In this document: positions 33,622 through 43,350 of the stretch, piece after piece | How the letters are laid out: each line of letters begins with the position of its first letter | Numbering within the stretch: the stretch's first letter is position 1 | Source: Mucilaginibacter terrenus | GTDB lineage: Bacteria; Bacteroidota; Bacteroidia; Sphingobacteriales; Sphingobacteriaceae | NCBI RefSeq assembly: GCF_003432065.1 | Contig: NZ_QWDE01000008.1 | Span: 1-44,665 of the forward strand | Direction: 5' to 3' | Length of the DNA: 44,665 nucleotides | Position numbers and translations under genes: made by a program | The notes under the pieces: generated by a model | The model's database searches: none | The model's input: only the letters and a program-made list of their open reading frames with translations | What the model was told of the DNA's origin: nothing

Positions 33622-34455
33622 ATGAAAACTAATTTGTTAACAAGAACAGGCTTATCAATAGCCCTGCTGTCGAGCGTATTATTAGCTTGCCAGAAAAACA
33701 CTAAAACTACAGATGCTACACCAGTAGCTAAAACCGAAGTTTCCAGCCAAGCGCTTCAATCCATTGCCAACATGGGCTTTAGTACAGATGATGTACACAA
33801 GGTAAACGGCGGCTATTTAGTTGAAGGCGACATTATGCTTACCGATGAGAATATGGCTGATGCGGCTACCAGCTCTTTCCTCCGTGTTGCCGAAGCTGAG
33901 CAGTACCGTACCACTAACCTGGTAAAAAACCTGCCAAGAACAGTAACTGTATCGGTATCAAACCTGCCAACCGTGTATGCTACGGCAACACAAAACGCAC
34001 TTGCCCGCTACAATGCACTTAACTTAACACTTAAGTTCCAGTTTGTAAGCACCGGCGGGCAGATCCAGGTGATTGGCTTTAACGAAGGCCCTAGCGGCGG
34101 TTACATCACCTTAGGCTCTTCAGGTTTCCCTACTCGTAAAGGCAATCCTTACAGCCAAATACAAATGAATACTAACGCACAAGCTTACGGTACTAATCCG
34201 GATGTTAATTACCTAACCTCGGTATTACAACATGAGTTGGGCCATTGCATTGGTTTCCGCCATACCGATTATTTTGATCGTTCTTACAGCTGCGGTGGTA
34301 CTGCAACAAACGAAGGTGCATCAAACGTGGGTGCAGTTTTAATTCCGGGTACACCAGCCGGAGCTGATGCTGCTTCGTGGATGCTGGCCTGCTCTAACGG
34401 CGGCGATCGCACCTTTAATTCAAATGATAAAATAGCTTTGAATTACCTGTACTAA
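33622..34455 (+). CDS. HEIGH-type (M57-like) metallopeptidase lipoprotein
   Basis: A 277-residue lipoprotein with lipobox SVLLAC (Cys23). The zinc site is HELGHCIGFRH: His204, Glu205, His208 and His214, of the HExxHxxGxxH class that includes the dual-action HEIGH family. The preceding ITLGSSGFPTRKGNPYSQIQMNT region is typical of this family. It should act at the cell surface or in the periplasm. An intrinsic terminator follows immediately. Confidence 0.9.
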   Translation: MKTNLLTRTGLSIALLSSVLLACQKNTKTTDATPVAKTEVSSQALQSIANMGFSTDDVHKVNGGYLVEGDIMLTDENMADAATSSFLRVAEAEQYRTTNLVKNLPRTVTVSVSNLPTVYATATQNALARYNALNLTLKFQFVSTGGQIQVIGFNEGPSGGYITLGSSGFPTRKGNPYSQIQMNTNAQAYGTNPDVNYLTSVLQHELGHCIGFRHTDYFDRSYSCGGTATNEGASNVGAVLIPGTPAGADAASWMLACSNGGDRTFNSNDKIALNYLY

Positions 34456-34498
34456 GCAAAACGTATTTCACAGTTAATGTTTAATTTTATTGATTGGT

Positions 34499-34530
34499 AA
34501 AGGGGAGTGAAAATTCCCCTTTATTATTTC
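34499..34530 (+). terminator. terminator between the metallopeptidase and the subtilase genes
   Basis: AAAGGGGA (34499-34506) pairs perfectly with TCCCCTTT (34515-34522) and is followed by ATTATTTC. It ends 9 bp before the subtilase ATG at 34539, which argues against the TTG at 34494 as that gene's start. Confidence 0.7.
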
Positions 34531-34538
34531 TGCCTGCT

Positions 34539-37343
34539 ATGTTAAAAAAAGGGAGCTGCCTTTTATTAGTTTTGACGCTTTGTGCCAATTTATCTAGGGC
34601 GCAACTTACCCGATATCAAAAACAGCTGAATAGCGTTTATACAAATAAGGCCGATCTCCAGCAAAACAAAGCTGATAGCAATAAATACTTCCTGGTTCAA
34701 CTTAAAAGCCCTGCAGATGCCAGCAAACTGCGGCTTGTTAAACGCCTTTCTTATGATTATTACATTGCTGCTTCTACGTCCAAAATAAATACTGGCGAAA
34801 ACCTGCTTAGCGTTGCACCCGCAAATGCCTTATGGAAAGCCACAGATGACCTCGCGTTACAAGCTGCATCGCACCCAAACAGCAATAGGCAAGTTACCCT
34901 GGTGCTTCGGCGGCAAAACGCAACAAGCGTTAACAACATCAGGGCCGTTGCTAATATCGTCTCTGCCAACGGCAATAACGTCGTTGTAAATGTCCCTCTG
35001 AAACAACTCCCCGCTTTACTGGCGGACGAAAACATAATCTTTGCATCTCCGGTTCGAAAGGCACATGAAGAACTTGCCATAGGTAATCTGGATTTAGGTG
35101 TGAACAGCATAGCTGCTGTTACAGATTCCTACCCTGAGCTAAACGGCACAGGCATAAACGTGAGCCTGAAAGAACAAACCTACGACGAAACCGACCTTGA
35201 TCTCCTTGGCCGCTCTTTTATTTCTGCGCCCCGGTCCGATGTTATATCTAACCACGCCACTGTTATGGCTACGCTTATTGGTGGCAGCGGCATATCTTAC
35301 ATAAAAGGGCTGGGCGCTGCTCCTGCCGTAAAGCTTACTTCGTCAGACTTTATTACACTGCTGCCAGACAGCCTACCGTACTTTACCAATTTTAACATTG
35401 CGCTGCAAAACCACTCTTACGGCACCGGCATCGAAAATTATTATGGTATCGAAGCTGTGGCGTACGATAAACAATTGTACGAGAATGACACCCTCATACA
35501 TGTTTTTTCATCTGGCAATATTGGCACAAGTACACCTGCCACAGGCCTGTACAATGGGTTAGCAAACGTAGCTAACCTGTCTGGCACCTTTAAGCAGGCC
35601 AAGAACGTACTGGTTGTAGGTGGTACCGGGCGCACCAACATTCCTGAGGCGCTAAGCTCCGCCGGCCCGACCTACGACGGCCGGGTAAAACCCGAACTCG
35701 TTGCCGATGGTGAAGATGGCACCTCAGGTGCCGCGGCGCTTGCATCGGGCACGGTAGCGTTAATGCAACAAGCTTACAAGCTAAAGTTTAACAAAAAGCC
35801 ACCCGCCGCCCTTTTAAAAAGCATCCTGATTAATACTGCCGATGACCTTGGCACACCCGAAGTAGACTTCAAAACCGGTTATGGAAAAATGAATGCCCTT
35901 GAGGCGGTAAGATCCATCAACAACAATCGCTTTTTCTCCGGCACGGTAAGCAACCAAACCAGAGCCACTTACCAGGTAACCGTACCAGCCAATTGCAGTA
36001 TGTTGAAAATAGCTTTAGCGTGGAACGATGCACCCGCTACGCTGAATGCGCCTTATGCGCTCATTAATGATCTTGATCTGTCAATACAAACTCCTGCCGG
36101 CGAAACACTGTTGCCCTGGGTTTTAAGCAGCTATCCGAATACCGACTCACTCACCAAGCCGGCAACCAGACAGCGCGATACTCTAAATAATACCGAACAG
36201 ATCACGCTCAAAAATCCAGCAGCTGGTACTTATACTATTTTGGTTAATGGCAGCCGGGTTATCACCGCGAGCCAACCGTTCTATATTGCCTACAATACAA
36301 AGCAGGCAAACAGTTTTGAATGGACGTATCCATCACCCGCCGACAAAATTCTGGCAACAGAAGACAATTACCTGCGGTGGCAAAATACTTTTACAGCTAC
36401 CAACGGAAAACTGAGCATAAGCTACGACCATGGCGCCACCTGGCAGGCCATTGCTTCCGTCCCGCTCTCCGGAGGTTATTATAAATGGAACGTTCCCGAC
36501 GTTTTCACCAAAGCCATACTAAAGATGAGCATTAACGGTAATGATCATCTGAGTAAAGAGTTTATCATCTCCAAACCGCTAGCTTTGGATGTAGGCTTCG
36601 ACTGTACAGATGGCACATTGCTTCATTGGAGCCCTCAGCCCGGCGCTACCAAATACATCGTTTATAACTTAAAAGATAACCAGCTACAGCAACTTACTAC
36701 AGTTACCGACACCACCGTTATTATTCCAACCGGTATGCAATCCTCTAAATACTTTGCAGTAAGCGCAACGGGGAATGGTTTTGAGGGAGTACGCAGTTAT
36801 ACCATTAATGCCACTACACAGGGTACCGGTTGTTATGTTAAAAACATACTGGCAGAGGTAAATAACAACAACAGTATAAAACTAACGCTCAACGTGGGCA
36901 GCGTTTTCAACCTAAGCAGTATTACCTGGGAAAAACAAACCGGTATTAACATGTATACAGATATTGGCAACTCGGCCCTTAAAACAGCATTGAGCTACCA
37001 GTTTATTGATACAAATCCTAAAAAGGGGATCAACTATTACCGCGCGCGGCTGACCAAAACAGATGGAAGCGCTATCTACTCTGATCTTGCAAGCGCTATT
37101 TTGCTTCAATCGAACCAAATCACCCTATATCCAAACCCTGTAAGCACGCAATTAAATATCCTTACCGGTGAGTTGAACACCTACGAGTTGAAACTGTACG
37201 ATGCCATGGGTATACTTCGCTTTAGCAAAACGTTAAATGGCTTACAAAACGCTATAAGTTTGAATGTTATGCCGGGTATGTACATCTGCACTGTTAGCGC
37301 AAACTCCAAAATTTTATACCAGGGAAAAATTGTGAAGCTTTAG
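34539..37343 (+). CDS. T9SS-exported S8 subtilase-like peptidase
   Basis: A 934-residue protein with a signal peptide (MLKKGSCLLLVLTLCANLSRAQ), an S8 domain (about 180-465), beta-rich domains and a type IX secretion sorting domain at the C-terminus (ITLYPNPVSTQLNIL ... GMYICTVSANSKILYQGKIVKL). His239 lies in NHATVMATLIGG and Ser396 in DGTSGAAALASG. The position of the catalytic Asp reads INVSLKEQTYDE, with Glu212 where the family has Asp; nearby acidic residues make the call uncertain. ATG 34539 was chosen because an in-frame TTG at 34494 lies before the terminator stem and would spoil the signal peptide. Confidence 0.9.
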   Translation: MLKKGSCLLLVLTLCANLSRAQLTRYQKQLNSVYTNKADLQQNKADSNKYFLVQLKSPADASKLRLVKRLSYDYYIAASTSKINTGENLLSVAPANALWKATDDLALQAASHPNSNRQVTLVLRRQNATSVNNIRAVANIVSANGNNVVVNVPLKQLPALLADENIIFASPVRKAHEELAIGNLDLGVNSIAAVTDSYPELNGTGINVSLKEQTYDETDLDLLGRSFISAPRSDVISNHATVMATLIGGSGISYIKGLGAAPAVKLTSSDFITLLPDSLPYFTNFNIALQNHSYGTGIENYYGIEAVAYDKQLYENDTLIHVFSSGNIGTSTPATGLYNGLANVANLSGTFKQAKNVLVVGGTGRTNIPEALSSAGPTYDGRVKPELVADGEDGTSGAAALASGTVALMQQAYKLKFNKKPPAALLKSILINTADDLGTPEVDFKTGYGKMNALEAVRSINNNRFFSGTVSNQTRATYQVTVPANCSMLKIALAWNDAPATLNAPYALINDLDLSIQTPAGETLLPWVLSSYPNTDSLTKPATRQRDTLNNTEQITLKNPAAGTYTILVNGSRVITASQPFYIAYNTKQANSFEWTYPSPADKILATEDNYLRWQNTFTATNGKLSISYDHGATWQAIASVPLSGGYYKWNVPDVFTKAILKMSINGNDHLSKEFIISKPLALDVGFDCTDGTLLHWSPQPGATKYIVYNLKDNQLQQLTTVTDTTVIIPTGMQSSKYFAVSATGNGFEGVRSYTINATTQGTGCYVKNILAEVNNNNSIKLTLNVGSVFNLSSITWEKQTGINMYTDIGNSALKTALSYQFIDTNPKKGINYYRARLTKTDGSAIYSDLASAILLQSNQITLYPNPVSTQLNILTGELNTYELKLYDAMGILRFSKTLNGLQNAISLNVMPGMYICTVSANSKILYQGKIVKL

Positions 37344-37453
37344 TAACAATATTGTGATTTAACAATCCTAATGATGTTTTTAACAGATTTTAACAATTAA
37401 AAATTCTATTACTAAGAATTTAGTTATATCTTGTTCCCCCGTAAACCATCAGT

Positions 37454-40246
37454 ATGAAGATCACAATTTCTACCCTCCTGCTCTTTTTTCTTTTTTCTGC
37501 AGCGGCATTTGCGCAAAAAAGTTACTCTGTTAAAGGTGCCGCTATCGACTCCGCATCAAACGCAAAATTACTTAATGCAAGCGTCAGCGTTTTAAATGCT
37601 AAAGACTCCATCTTACGCAAGTTTACCCGCGCAGGTACCGGCGGCGCTTTTAGTATCTCGGGGCTTAACAAAGGAAACTACATCCTGATGGTCACCTACC
37701 CGGATTATGCAGATTATGTAGAAAAGTTTACGCTTGACTCGGCCCATACCGATCACAACTTTGGCAGCATCAACATGCAGCTCAAGTCCAGATTGCTTAA
37801 AGAGGTACTGATTAAAGGTACCGTGTCCGCCATAAAAATTAAAGGCGATACTACCGAGTATAACGCGGCTGCATTTAAGATAGAACCAAATTCAAAAGTA
37901 GAAGACCTGATTAGGCAGCTACCAGGTATGCAGGTTGATAAGGACGGTAAAATTACCGCGCAGGGACAAGCCGTACCAAAGGTACTGGTAGATGGTGAAG
38001 AATTTTTTGGTGACGACCCTACCCTGGTTACTAAAAACCTTCGTGCAGATATGGTGGACAAGGTGCAGCTATACGACAAGAAAAGCGACCAGGCTACCTT
38101 CACAGGTATTGATGATGGTGAAAAAACCAAAACCATTAACATTAAACTAAAAGAAGATAAAAAGAACGGCTACTTTGGTAAGGTAAACGGCGGTGTTGGT
38201 ACTGATGGTTTTTACGAAAGCCAGGCTTTGTTCAATCGCTTTAAAGGCAAAGAAAAATTCTCGGGCTATGCTACAGCAGCTAACACAGGTAAAACCGGGC
38301 TAGGCTGGGAAGATAACAACAAGCTGGGCAACTCTGACGGTTTGCAGTTTGGCGATAACGGCGAGATATTCATCTTTGGTGGCGGCGGCGATGACCTGGA
38401 TTCTTTCGACGGAAGATACAACGGCCAGGGCCTGCCAAAAGCATACACCGGCGGTTTACACTACGACAAAAAATTTGATGCTGATAAGCAGTCTATCAAC
38501 ACCAACTATAAAGCAGGTTCGCTGGAGGTTGATGGCACAAATAACAGCCAAACACAAAATGACCTCCCGGGCCGTTCATTAAAAACCAATGCCGACGGAA
38601 CCGACAACAACTACATGTTCCGTCAGAAACTGGACGCGATGTACCAGGTAAAAATCGACTCCACCTCTAACTTAAAGGTGACGGTAGATGGTACGCTAAA
38701 AAACTCCCGTACACGCAGTAGTAACCTGTCTGAAAGTATGCAGAATGATACCTTACTTAACCGCCAGGATCGCAGCTTACGTAACTACACCGATGCGCAA
38801 TTATTTAACGCAACGGCTTTTTACAACAAAAAACTAAAGAAAACAGGCCGTACTTTCTCTGTCAACTTTACTGTAGGTACCAGCGACAGCAAATCAAAGG
38901 GTAACCTTAATGCTACTACAGACTACTTTAAAGCGGGTCTGCTGGATAGCAGCCGCGTTATAGACCAGTATAAAACTAACGATATGATGAGCACCAAAGT
39001 GCTTACCAACGTTACCTATACCGAACCGTTTAGCAAGTACTTCTCTGTGGTGCTTAATTACGGATTGAACATTAACAATAGCGAGGCTGACCGCAAATCA
39101 TTCGACCAAACCTCACCTGGTGTATATAATTCCCTTGTAGATTCACTCAGCAGCGATTACAAGTTCAATCAATTGGCTAACCAGGGTGGCGCTATCTTCA
39201 ACTATAAAAAGGGTAAGCAAACTATCAACTTTGGTACAAAGGTATCGGCCGTGCGCTTTAAACAGGTAGACCAGGTAACAGGAGACGACTTTAAACGAAG
39301 CTTCACCAACTGGAACCCTACAGCTACTTATCAGTACAGGTTCTCTCAGCAAAAATCATTTAGCCTGCGTTACAATGGCAGTCCAACACAGCCAACGTTT
39401 GACCAGATACAGCCTATCCGTAACAACAATGACCCATTGAACATTACAATAGGTAACCCGGATTTGGGTCCGTCATTTACGCACCGCTTTAACATCAATT
39501 TCAACTCCTACAAAACGCTTACCGGCCAGTACTTGTCGGGGTACGGCTCTTACTCCTTCACTACAGATCCGATAGTAAACAATATCACTACCGATACATC
39601 TGGCAAGAACACCATCCAGTACCTTAACCTTCCGAACAGGAAGCAGGCAAACTACTATGGTGGTTTTTACTTTGACAGGAAAATCGCGGCGCTTGATTTT
39701 AATGTTGGCTTAAGCGCTAACCTTAATGGCAATACTTATTACAGTTTAAAAAATGGTGCAGAGAATAAAACAACATCTAACACCATAAGTGGCCGCTTAA
39801 ACTTTAATAAATACGTTCAAAAGAAATTTTCCTTTGATATTGGCGCCGGTCCAACGTATACCCGTGGTCAATCATCACTTAACCCCAACCGTAACAACAA
39901 CGGCCGCGGCTTTAATGCAAACGGCAGGTTTAATGTATACCTGCCCGGTAAGATACAAGTGGGCGCAGATGGCGAATACCAGTACCAGGCAGCAACCCAG
40001 TCGTTTGATACCCCATTTGAACAAACCATCATCAACGCTAACATCACTAAGACATTCTTCAAGGCAGAAAACCTGAAGTTAATACTTAGCGGTAATGACT
40101 TGTTGAACCAAAACTCTGGCTTTAGCCGCAATGCCAGCGGGTTATACATTTCTCAAAGCAGGTACACTACAATACGCAGGTACTTTATGCTTTCGGTACA
40201 ATGGGACTTTAACAAAATGGGTGGCGGAGCACCTGCAAAGAAATAA
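37454..40246 (+). CDS. TonB-dependent-receptor-like outer-membrane beta-barrel protein
   Basis: A 930-residue outer-membrane protein. Signal peptide (MKITISTLLLFFLFSAAAFAQ), then a carboxypeptidase-regulatory-like domain (about 22-110), a plug-like domain (about 115-235, with LIRQLPGMQVDKDGKI and VLVDGEEFFGDDP), and a long beta-barrel of the OMP_b-brl type to the C-terminus. The last residues (FMLSVQWDFNKMGGGAPAKK) carry an unusual tail after the last strand. It is 5 bp upstream of the GLPGLI gene, which is the usual arrangement in Bacteroidota. Substrate unknown. Confidence 0.9.
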   Translation: MKITISTLLLFFLFSAAAFAQKSYSVKGAAIDSASNAKLLNASVSVLNAKDSILRKFTRAGTGGAFSISGLNKGNYILMVTYPDYADYVEKFTLDSAHTDHNFGSINMQLKSRLLKEVLIKGTVSAIKIKGDTTEYNAAAFKIEPNSKVEDLIRQLPGMQVDKDGKITAQGQAVPKVLVDGEEFFGDDPTLVTKNLRADMVDKVQLYDKKSDQATFTGIDDGEKTKTINIKLKEDKKNGYFGKVNGGVGTDGFYESQALFNRFKGKEKFSGYATAANTGKTGLGWEDNNKLGNSDGLQFGDNGEIFIFGGGGDDLDSFDGRYNGQGLPKAYTGGLHYDKKFDADKQSINTNYKAGSLEVDGTNNSQTQNDLPGRSLKTNADGTDNNYMFRQKLDAMYQVKIDSTSNLKVTVDGTLKNSRTRSSNLSESMQNDTLLNRQDRSLRNYTDAQLFNATAFYNKKLKKTGRTFSVNFTVGTSDSKSKGNLNATTDYFKAGLLDSSRVIDQYKTNDMMSTKVLTNVTYTEPFSKYFSVVLNYGLNINNSEADRKSFDQTSPGVYNSLVDSLSSDYKFNQLANQGGAIFNYKKGKQTINFGTKVSAVRFKQVDQVTGDDFKRSFTNWNPTATYQYRFSQQKSFSLRYNGSPTQPTFDQIQPIRNNNDPLNITIGNPDLGPSFTHRFNINFNSYKTLTGQYLSGYGSYSFTTDPIVNNITTDTSGKNTIQYLNLPNRKQANYYGGFYFDRKIAALDFNVGLSANLNGNTYYSLKNGAENKTTSNTISGRLNFNKYVQKKFSFDIGAGPTYTRGQSSLNPNRNNNGRGFNANGRFNVYLPGKIQVGADGEYQYQAATQSFDTPFEQTIINANITKTFFKAENLKLILSGNDLLNQNSGFSRNASGLYISQSRYTTIRRYFMLSVQWDFNKMGGGAPAKK

Positions 40247-40251
40247 CGATC

Positions 40252-41028
40252 ATGAAAAGAATATCAATTATAGCCCTTATTACCTGCCTGTTCAGCGGCA
40301 GCTTACTGGCTCAAAACGCCCACTTTACTACCAGCGGTACTATTGAGTTTGAGAAAAAGGTAAATATGTATGCCTTCCTGAAAAAACGCATGACGCCTGA
40401 CAACGAGAGTTTTTTGGCACCTGCACTGGAGCAATACAAAAAAACGCAGCCGCAGTTTAAAACACTAAAAAGCACGCTAACTTTTACCAATAACAAAACC
40501 CTGTTTACACCTGAGGAACCACCAGAAACAAACAATAACAACTTTTTTGGTAATGAGCCTATTGCGCAGCAAAACAATACCATCTTCACCGACCTGAACA
40601 CCACCATTAGTACGGCCAATAAAAAGGTGTTTGAGCAATTGTTCCTGGTAAAAGATACCGTACGTAGAATTAACTGGAAGATAACCGACGAGACCCGCGA
40701 AATAGCAGGTTACAAATGCCGCCGCGCCAATGCCGTGGTAATGGACTCCATATACGTGGTAGCTTTTTATTCTGAGGAGATCCCGGTAAGCGGCGGCCCC
40801 GAAACTTTCACCGGCTTACCCGGTATGATATTGGGTGTAGCCTTGCCTCACGAGAATGTAACCTGGTTTGCTACTAAAGTTACCGACCTGCCGGTTGCCG
40901 AAACATCACTTAAAGTACCTAACAAGGGAAAAGCGGTGAACGCAGCAGGCCTGGCAACTACCCTTAAATCAGCATTGAAGGACTGGGGAGAATACGGACA
41001 GATTTACTTTAAAATATTTTTGCTATAA
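40252..41028 (+). CDS. GLPGLI family protein
   Basis: A 258-residue exported protein (signal peptide MKRISIIALITCLFSGSLLA) with the family-defining FTGLPGMILGVALP segment near 197-210. GLPGLI proteins are Bacteroidota-specific, periplasmic and almost always follow a TonB-type outer-membrane receptor gene; function is not known. The gap to the receptor gene is 5 bp, so both are co-transcribed, and a strong terminator follows. Confidence 0.93.
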   Translation: MKRISIIALITCLFSGSLLAQNAHFTTSGTIEFEKKVNMYAFLKKRMTPDNESFLAPALEQYKKTQPQFKTLKSTLTFTNNKTLFTPEEPPETNNNNFFGNEPIAQQNNTIFTDLNTTISTANKKVFEQLFLVKDTVRRINWKITDETREIAGYKCRRANAVVMDSIYVVAFYSEEIPVSGGPETFTGLPGMILGVALPHENVTWFATKVTDLPVAETSLKVPNKGKAVNAAGLATTLKSALKDWGEYGQIYFKIFLL

Positions 41029-41049
41029 CCTAAACTGCATACAATGAAC

Positions 41050-41083
41050 AAGCCCTTTGAGTTATCAAAGGGCTTTGTTGTTA
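41050..41083 (+). terminator. strong terminator after the GLPGLI gene
   Basis: A perfect 11-bp stem AAGCCCTTTGA (41050-41060) and TCAAAGGGCTT (41065-41075) with a GTTA loop is followed by TGTTGTT. It is 21 bp past the stop codon. Confidence 0.9.
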
Positions 41084-41183
41084 CCCCCTAACCCCCTGAA
41101 GGGGGAACAGGTAATGGACAAGTCCTTCAATAACATAATTAACCTAGCTTTTCAAAGTTCCCCCTTTAGGGGGCTAGGGGGCT
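41084..41183. repeat. inverted pair of C/G-rich palindromic repeats (REPIN-like)
   Basis: A forward unit (41084-41108, CCCCCTA, then ACCCCCTGAAGGGGG, then AAC) and a reverse unit (41157-41181, GTTCCCCCTTTAGGGGG then CTAGGGGG) face each other across 48 bp. Each unit is itself palindromic. The reverse unit supplies the stop codon and the last residues of the isomerase gene. Similar units lie at 21834 and 42053. Confidence 0.65.
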
Positions 41184-42038
41184 CCGGCTAAGATACTTTG
41201 CATTTTTAGCAGCGCTTTGCAGCGGTGTTTCGTGGTCATAGCGGCTCTGCTCAACAAAAAAGTATTTGCAGCCGCTGTGTTGCGCTGCTGATAAAAGCTT
41301 AGGAAAGTTGATAATACCCTCGCCCAAATCACAAGCCGATTCCTCCTTACTGCCTTTTGGCAGTCGCCGCTTCAGTACATCCCGCAGGTGCATCAGTTTA
41401 AAGCGGCCAGGGTGCTTAAACAGGTAGGCGTATGGATCGCGCCCTTCGCTGACCGTATAGTAAACATCCATCTGGAAATCTACCAACTGTTTATCAGTAT
41501 TCGCCAACAGCACATCAATTGGTAGTTGCCCGTCTACCAGCTTGTACGGGTAATCATGCGGATGGTAGCCATAGCGCAAACCGTGCTTTTTGCAAATCTC
41601 GCCCCGCTTATTAAAATCATCAGCCGCTCGTTTAAATACGTCTATCGACTTTTGAGGTCCCAGCCACGGGCATATCAAATACTTCATGCCTATCTCTGAC
41701 GATTGAGCGGCAAGTTGCTCAAATTCCGTAACAGGCATCGGATTATGATGGGTAGATACCAGCTTAAGGCCGTATCCGTTGGCAAGCTTTTGAAAAGCCT
41801 TGTTGTTCATGCCCCAAAACACGCCCTTGTCGCTGCCATAGCTTTCCAGCTGAGTATAGCCCATTTTGCCCAGCTGCTTCAAGGTGCCTTCCGGGTCCTT
41901 CGCCATTTCCTCTCTTACCATATAGAGCTGTATGCCCGGGTTTGATAACGCCGGTGCTTCACCAAACGCTAACAAGCCCGGCAACGGCATAGCAGCAGCC
42001 AGTATACCACTGCTGTATAAAAAGTTTCTTCTGTTCAT
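41166..42038 (-). CDS. Tat-exported sugar phosphate isomerase/epimerase-like TIM-barrel protein
   Basis: A 290-residue AP-endonuclease-2/xylose-isomerase-type TIM barrel. The N-terminus MNRRNFLYSSGILAAAMPLPG is a twin-arginine signal (RRNFL), so it is folded before export to the periplasm. Barrel residues are visible as GIQLYMVREEM, YTQLESYGSD, LRYGYHPHDY, VDFQMDVYYT, FKLMHLRDV and KYFFVEQSRYD, with His and Glu suited to metal binding. The last residues (RSPLAP and stop) are read from the C/G-rich repeat, so its C-terminus has been replaced or extended. It follows the Gfo/Idh/MocA gene on the same strand, a common pairing in sugar metabolism. Confidence 0.88.
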   Translation of the reverse strand: MNRRNFLYSSGILAAAMPLPGLLAFGEAPALSNPGIQLYMVREEMAKDPEGTLKQLGKMGYTQLESYGSDKGVFWGMNNKAFQKLANGYGLKLVSTHHNPMPVTEFEQLAAQSSEIGMKYLICPWLGPQKSIDVFKRAADDFNKRGEICKKHGLRYGYHPHDYPYKLVDGQLPIDVLLANTDKQLVDFQMDVYYTVSEGRDPYAYLFKHPGRFKLMHLRDVLKRRLPKGSKEESACDLGEGIINFPKLLSAAQHSGCKYFFVEQSRYDHETPLQSAAKNAKYLSRSPLAP

Positions 42039-42052
42039 AAGCCTTAAGCCTT

Positions 42053-42156
42053 TAACCCCATAGCCCCTAAAGGGGGAGCAAGAGTTGAATATTTTCTTTA
42101 TTTGACATACGCACTTAAGCTTTTTAAAGTTCCGCGGCAGAGGTTAGGTGGTAGCT
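42053..42156. repeat. second, partly degenerate C/G-rich repeat pair
   Basis: A forward unit (42053-42082, AACCCC..AGCCCCTAAAGGGGG) and a decayed reverse unit (42126-42156, starting AAAGTTCC like the 41154 copy, then a degraded GGTTAGGTGG) lie between the oxidoreductase stop and the isomerase start. Together with the 41084 pair they bracket the isomerase gene. Confidence 0.5.
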
Positions 42157-42162
42157 GTGAGC

Positions 42163-43350
42163 TTACAAGTCCCTTACGATAACCTCTCCAGTGGTTTTAT
42201 CTTTCAGAATAAGTTTTCTATCGCCGTGCGGAAGTATTTCTTCTTTGATAAGGTAATATTGTTCATCATAGCTGGCGAATTCAGTAGCAATTTTGGTATC
42301 GTTATTACCGCGCCAGTCCTCAAGCTGAACAGGTTCCCACACACCACTTTTGGCAGATGCGTAGGCCGCGTCAATAATGGCGTTCACCACATACCCGTCG
42401 TAAAAGGTCTCAGCCGGCTCACGGTTTTGCTCGATCGCTTCAAACATGTCGGTAAACATGTGATTATATCCAAGTTCATTTACTTCGTCGCCAACCGGGA
42501 ATAGCCAGCCGCTACTGCTCTCCGCCTTTTCGGCAACGTAGCCGCCACCTTTACCTGTACTGAACATATCGAACCCTGTACGTAAAAAGTTATTAAGCCA
42601 GATGGTACCTTCGGTGCCCATCACCTCGTCGCGCAGGTCCATTCCGCCGCGGAAACACCAGCTCACCTCAAACTGGCCGATAGCGCCATTAGCGTACTTC
42701 ACCATACCTATTGCATTATCTTCAGCATCAATAGGGTGTACCTGGGTAGCTGCCCAGCACATCACCTCAACCGGTCTGATGTCCTTACCAATATAGTTAC
42801 GCGCGATCTCGATACAATGACAACCGAGATCTACAATGGCACCGCCCCCGCTTTGCTCTTTGTTCCAAAACCAGTTGCTGTGCGGGCCGGGGTGCGCTTC
42901 GCGGCTTTTGGCCCATAGTATCCTGCCCAGGGCGCCTGCCTTAACACTTGCCAGCGATTTCAGGAACTTTGGTCCGTAACATAAGTCTTCCAGGTAACCG
43001 CCCATAATGCCAGCCTGTTCTACAAGGTCCAGCATTTGTTTTGCCTCTGCCGCCGTGCGGCCAAGCGGCTTTGTACAAAGTACATGTTTACCTGCTTTAG
43101 CGCAGGCTTCAACGGCGGCAAGGTGCAGATCGTTGGGGAGAGATATTACCACTACATCCACCTCAGGGTGTTCAATCACCTCCTGCATACTGGTGCTGTG
43201 GAAGGATAGCTTGTAATCATCAGCAAACTTTTTGGCTTTATCTGCACTCCGGCCGTACACAGCAAAAAGCTGATCTACACGGCGGTGCGCCACCAGCGAA
43301 TCGGCATAGAACCGCGCAATAAAGCCGGAGCCGAGCATAGCAATTTTCAT
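42163..43350 (-). CDS. Gfo/Idh/MocA-family oxidoreductase
   Basis: A 395-residue NAD(P)-dependent dehydrogenase. The Rossmann start MKIAMLGSGFIARFYADSL carries the GxGxxA/G-type dinucleotide motif, and LCTKPLGRTAAEAKQML holds the conserved EKP-type Lys (as TKP). The C-terminal domain has GGGAIVDLGCHCIEIARNYIG with the active-site Asp/His. It lacks an export signal, so it works in the cytosol while its neighbour is Tat-exported. Substrate is probably a sugar or cyclitol; not resolvable here. Confidence 0.9.
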   Translation of the reverse strand: MKIAMLGSGFIARFYADSLVAHRRVDQLFAVYGRSADKAKKFADDYKLSFHSTSMQEVIEHPEVDVVVISLPNDLHLAAVEACAKAGKHVLCTKPLGRTAAEAKQMLDLVEQAGIMGGYLEDLCYGPKFLKSLASVKAGALGRILWAKSREAHPGPHSNWFWNKEQSGGGAIVDLGCHCIEIARNYIGKDIRPVEVMCWAATQVHPIDAEDNAIGMVKYANGAIGQFEVSWCFRGGMDLRDEVMGTEGTIWLNNFLRTGFDMFSTGKGGGYVAEKAESSSGWLFPVGDEVNELGYNHMFTDMFEAIEQNREPAETFYDGYVVNAIIDAAYASAKSGVWEPVQLEDWRGNNDTKIATEFASYDEQYYLIKEEILPHGDRKLILKDKTTGEVIVRDL

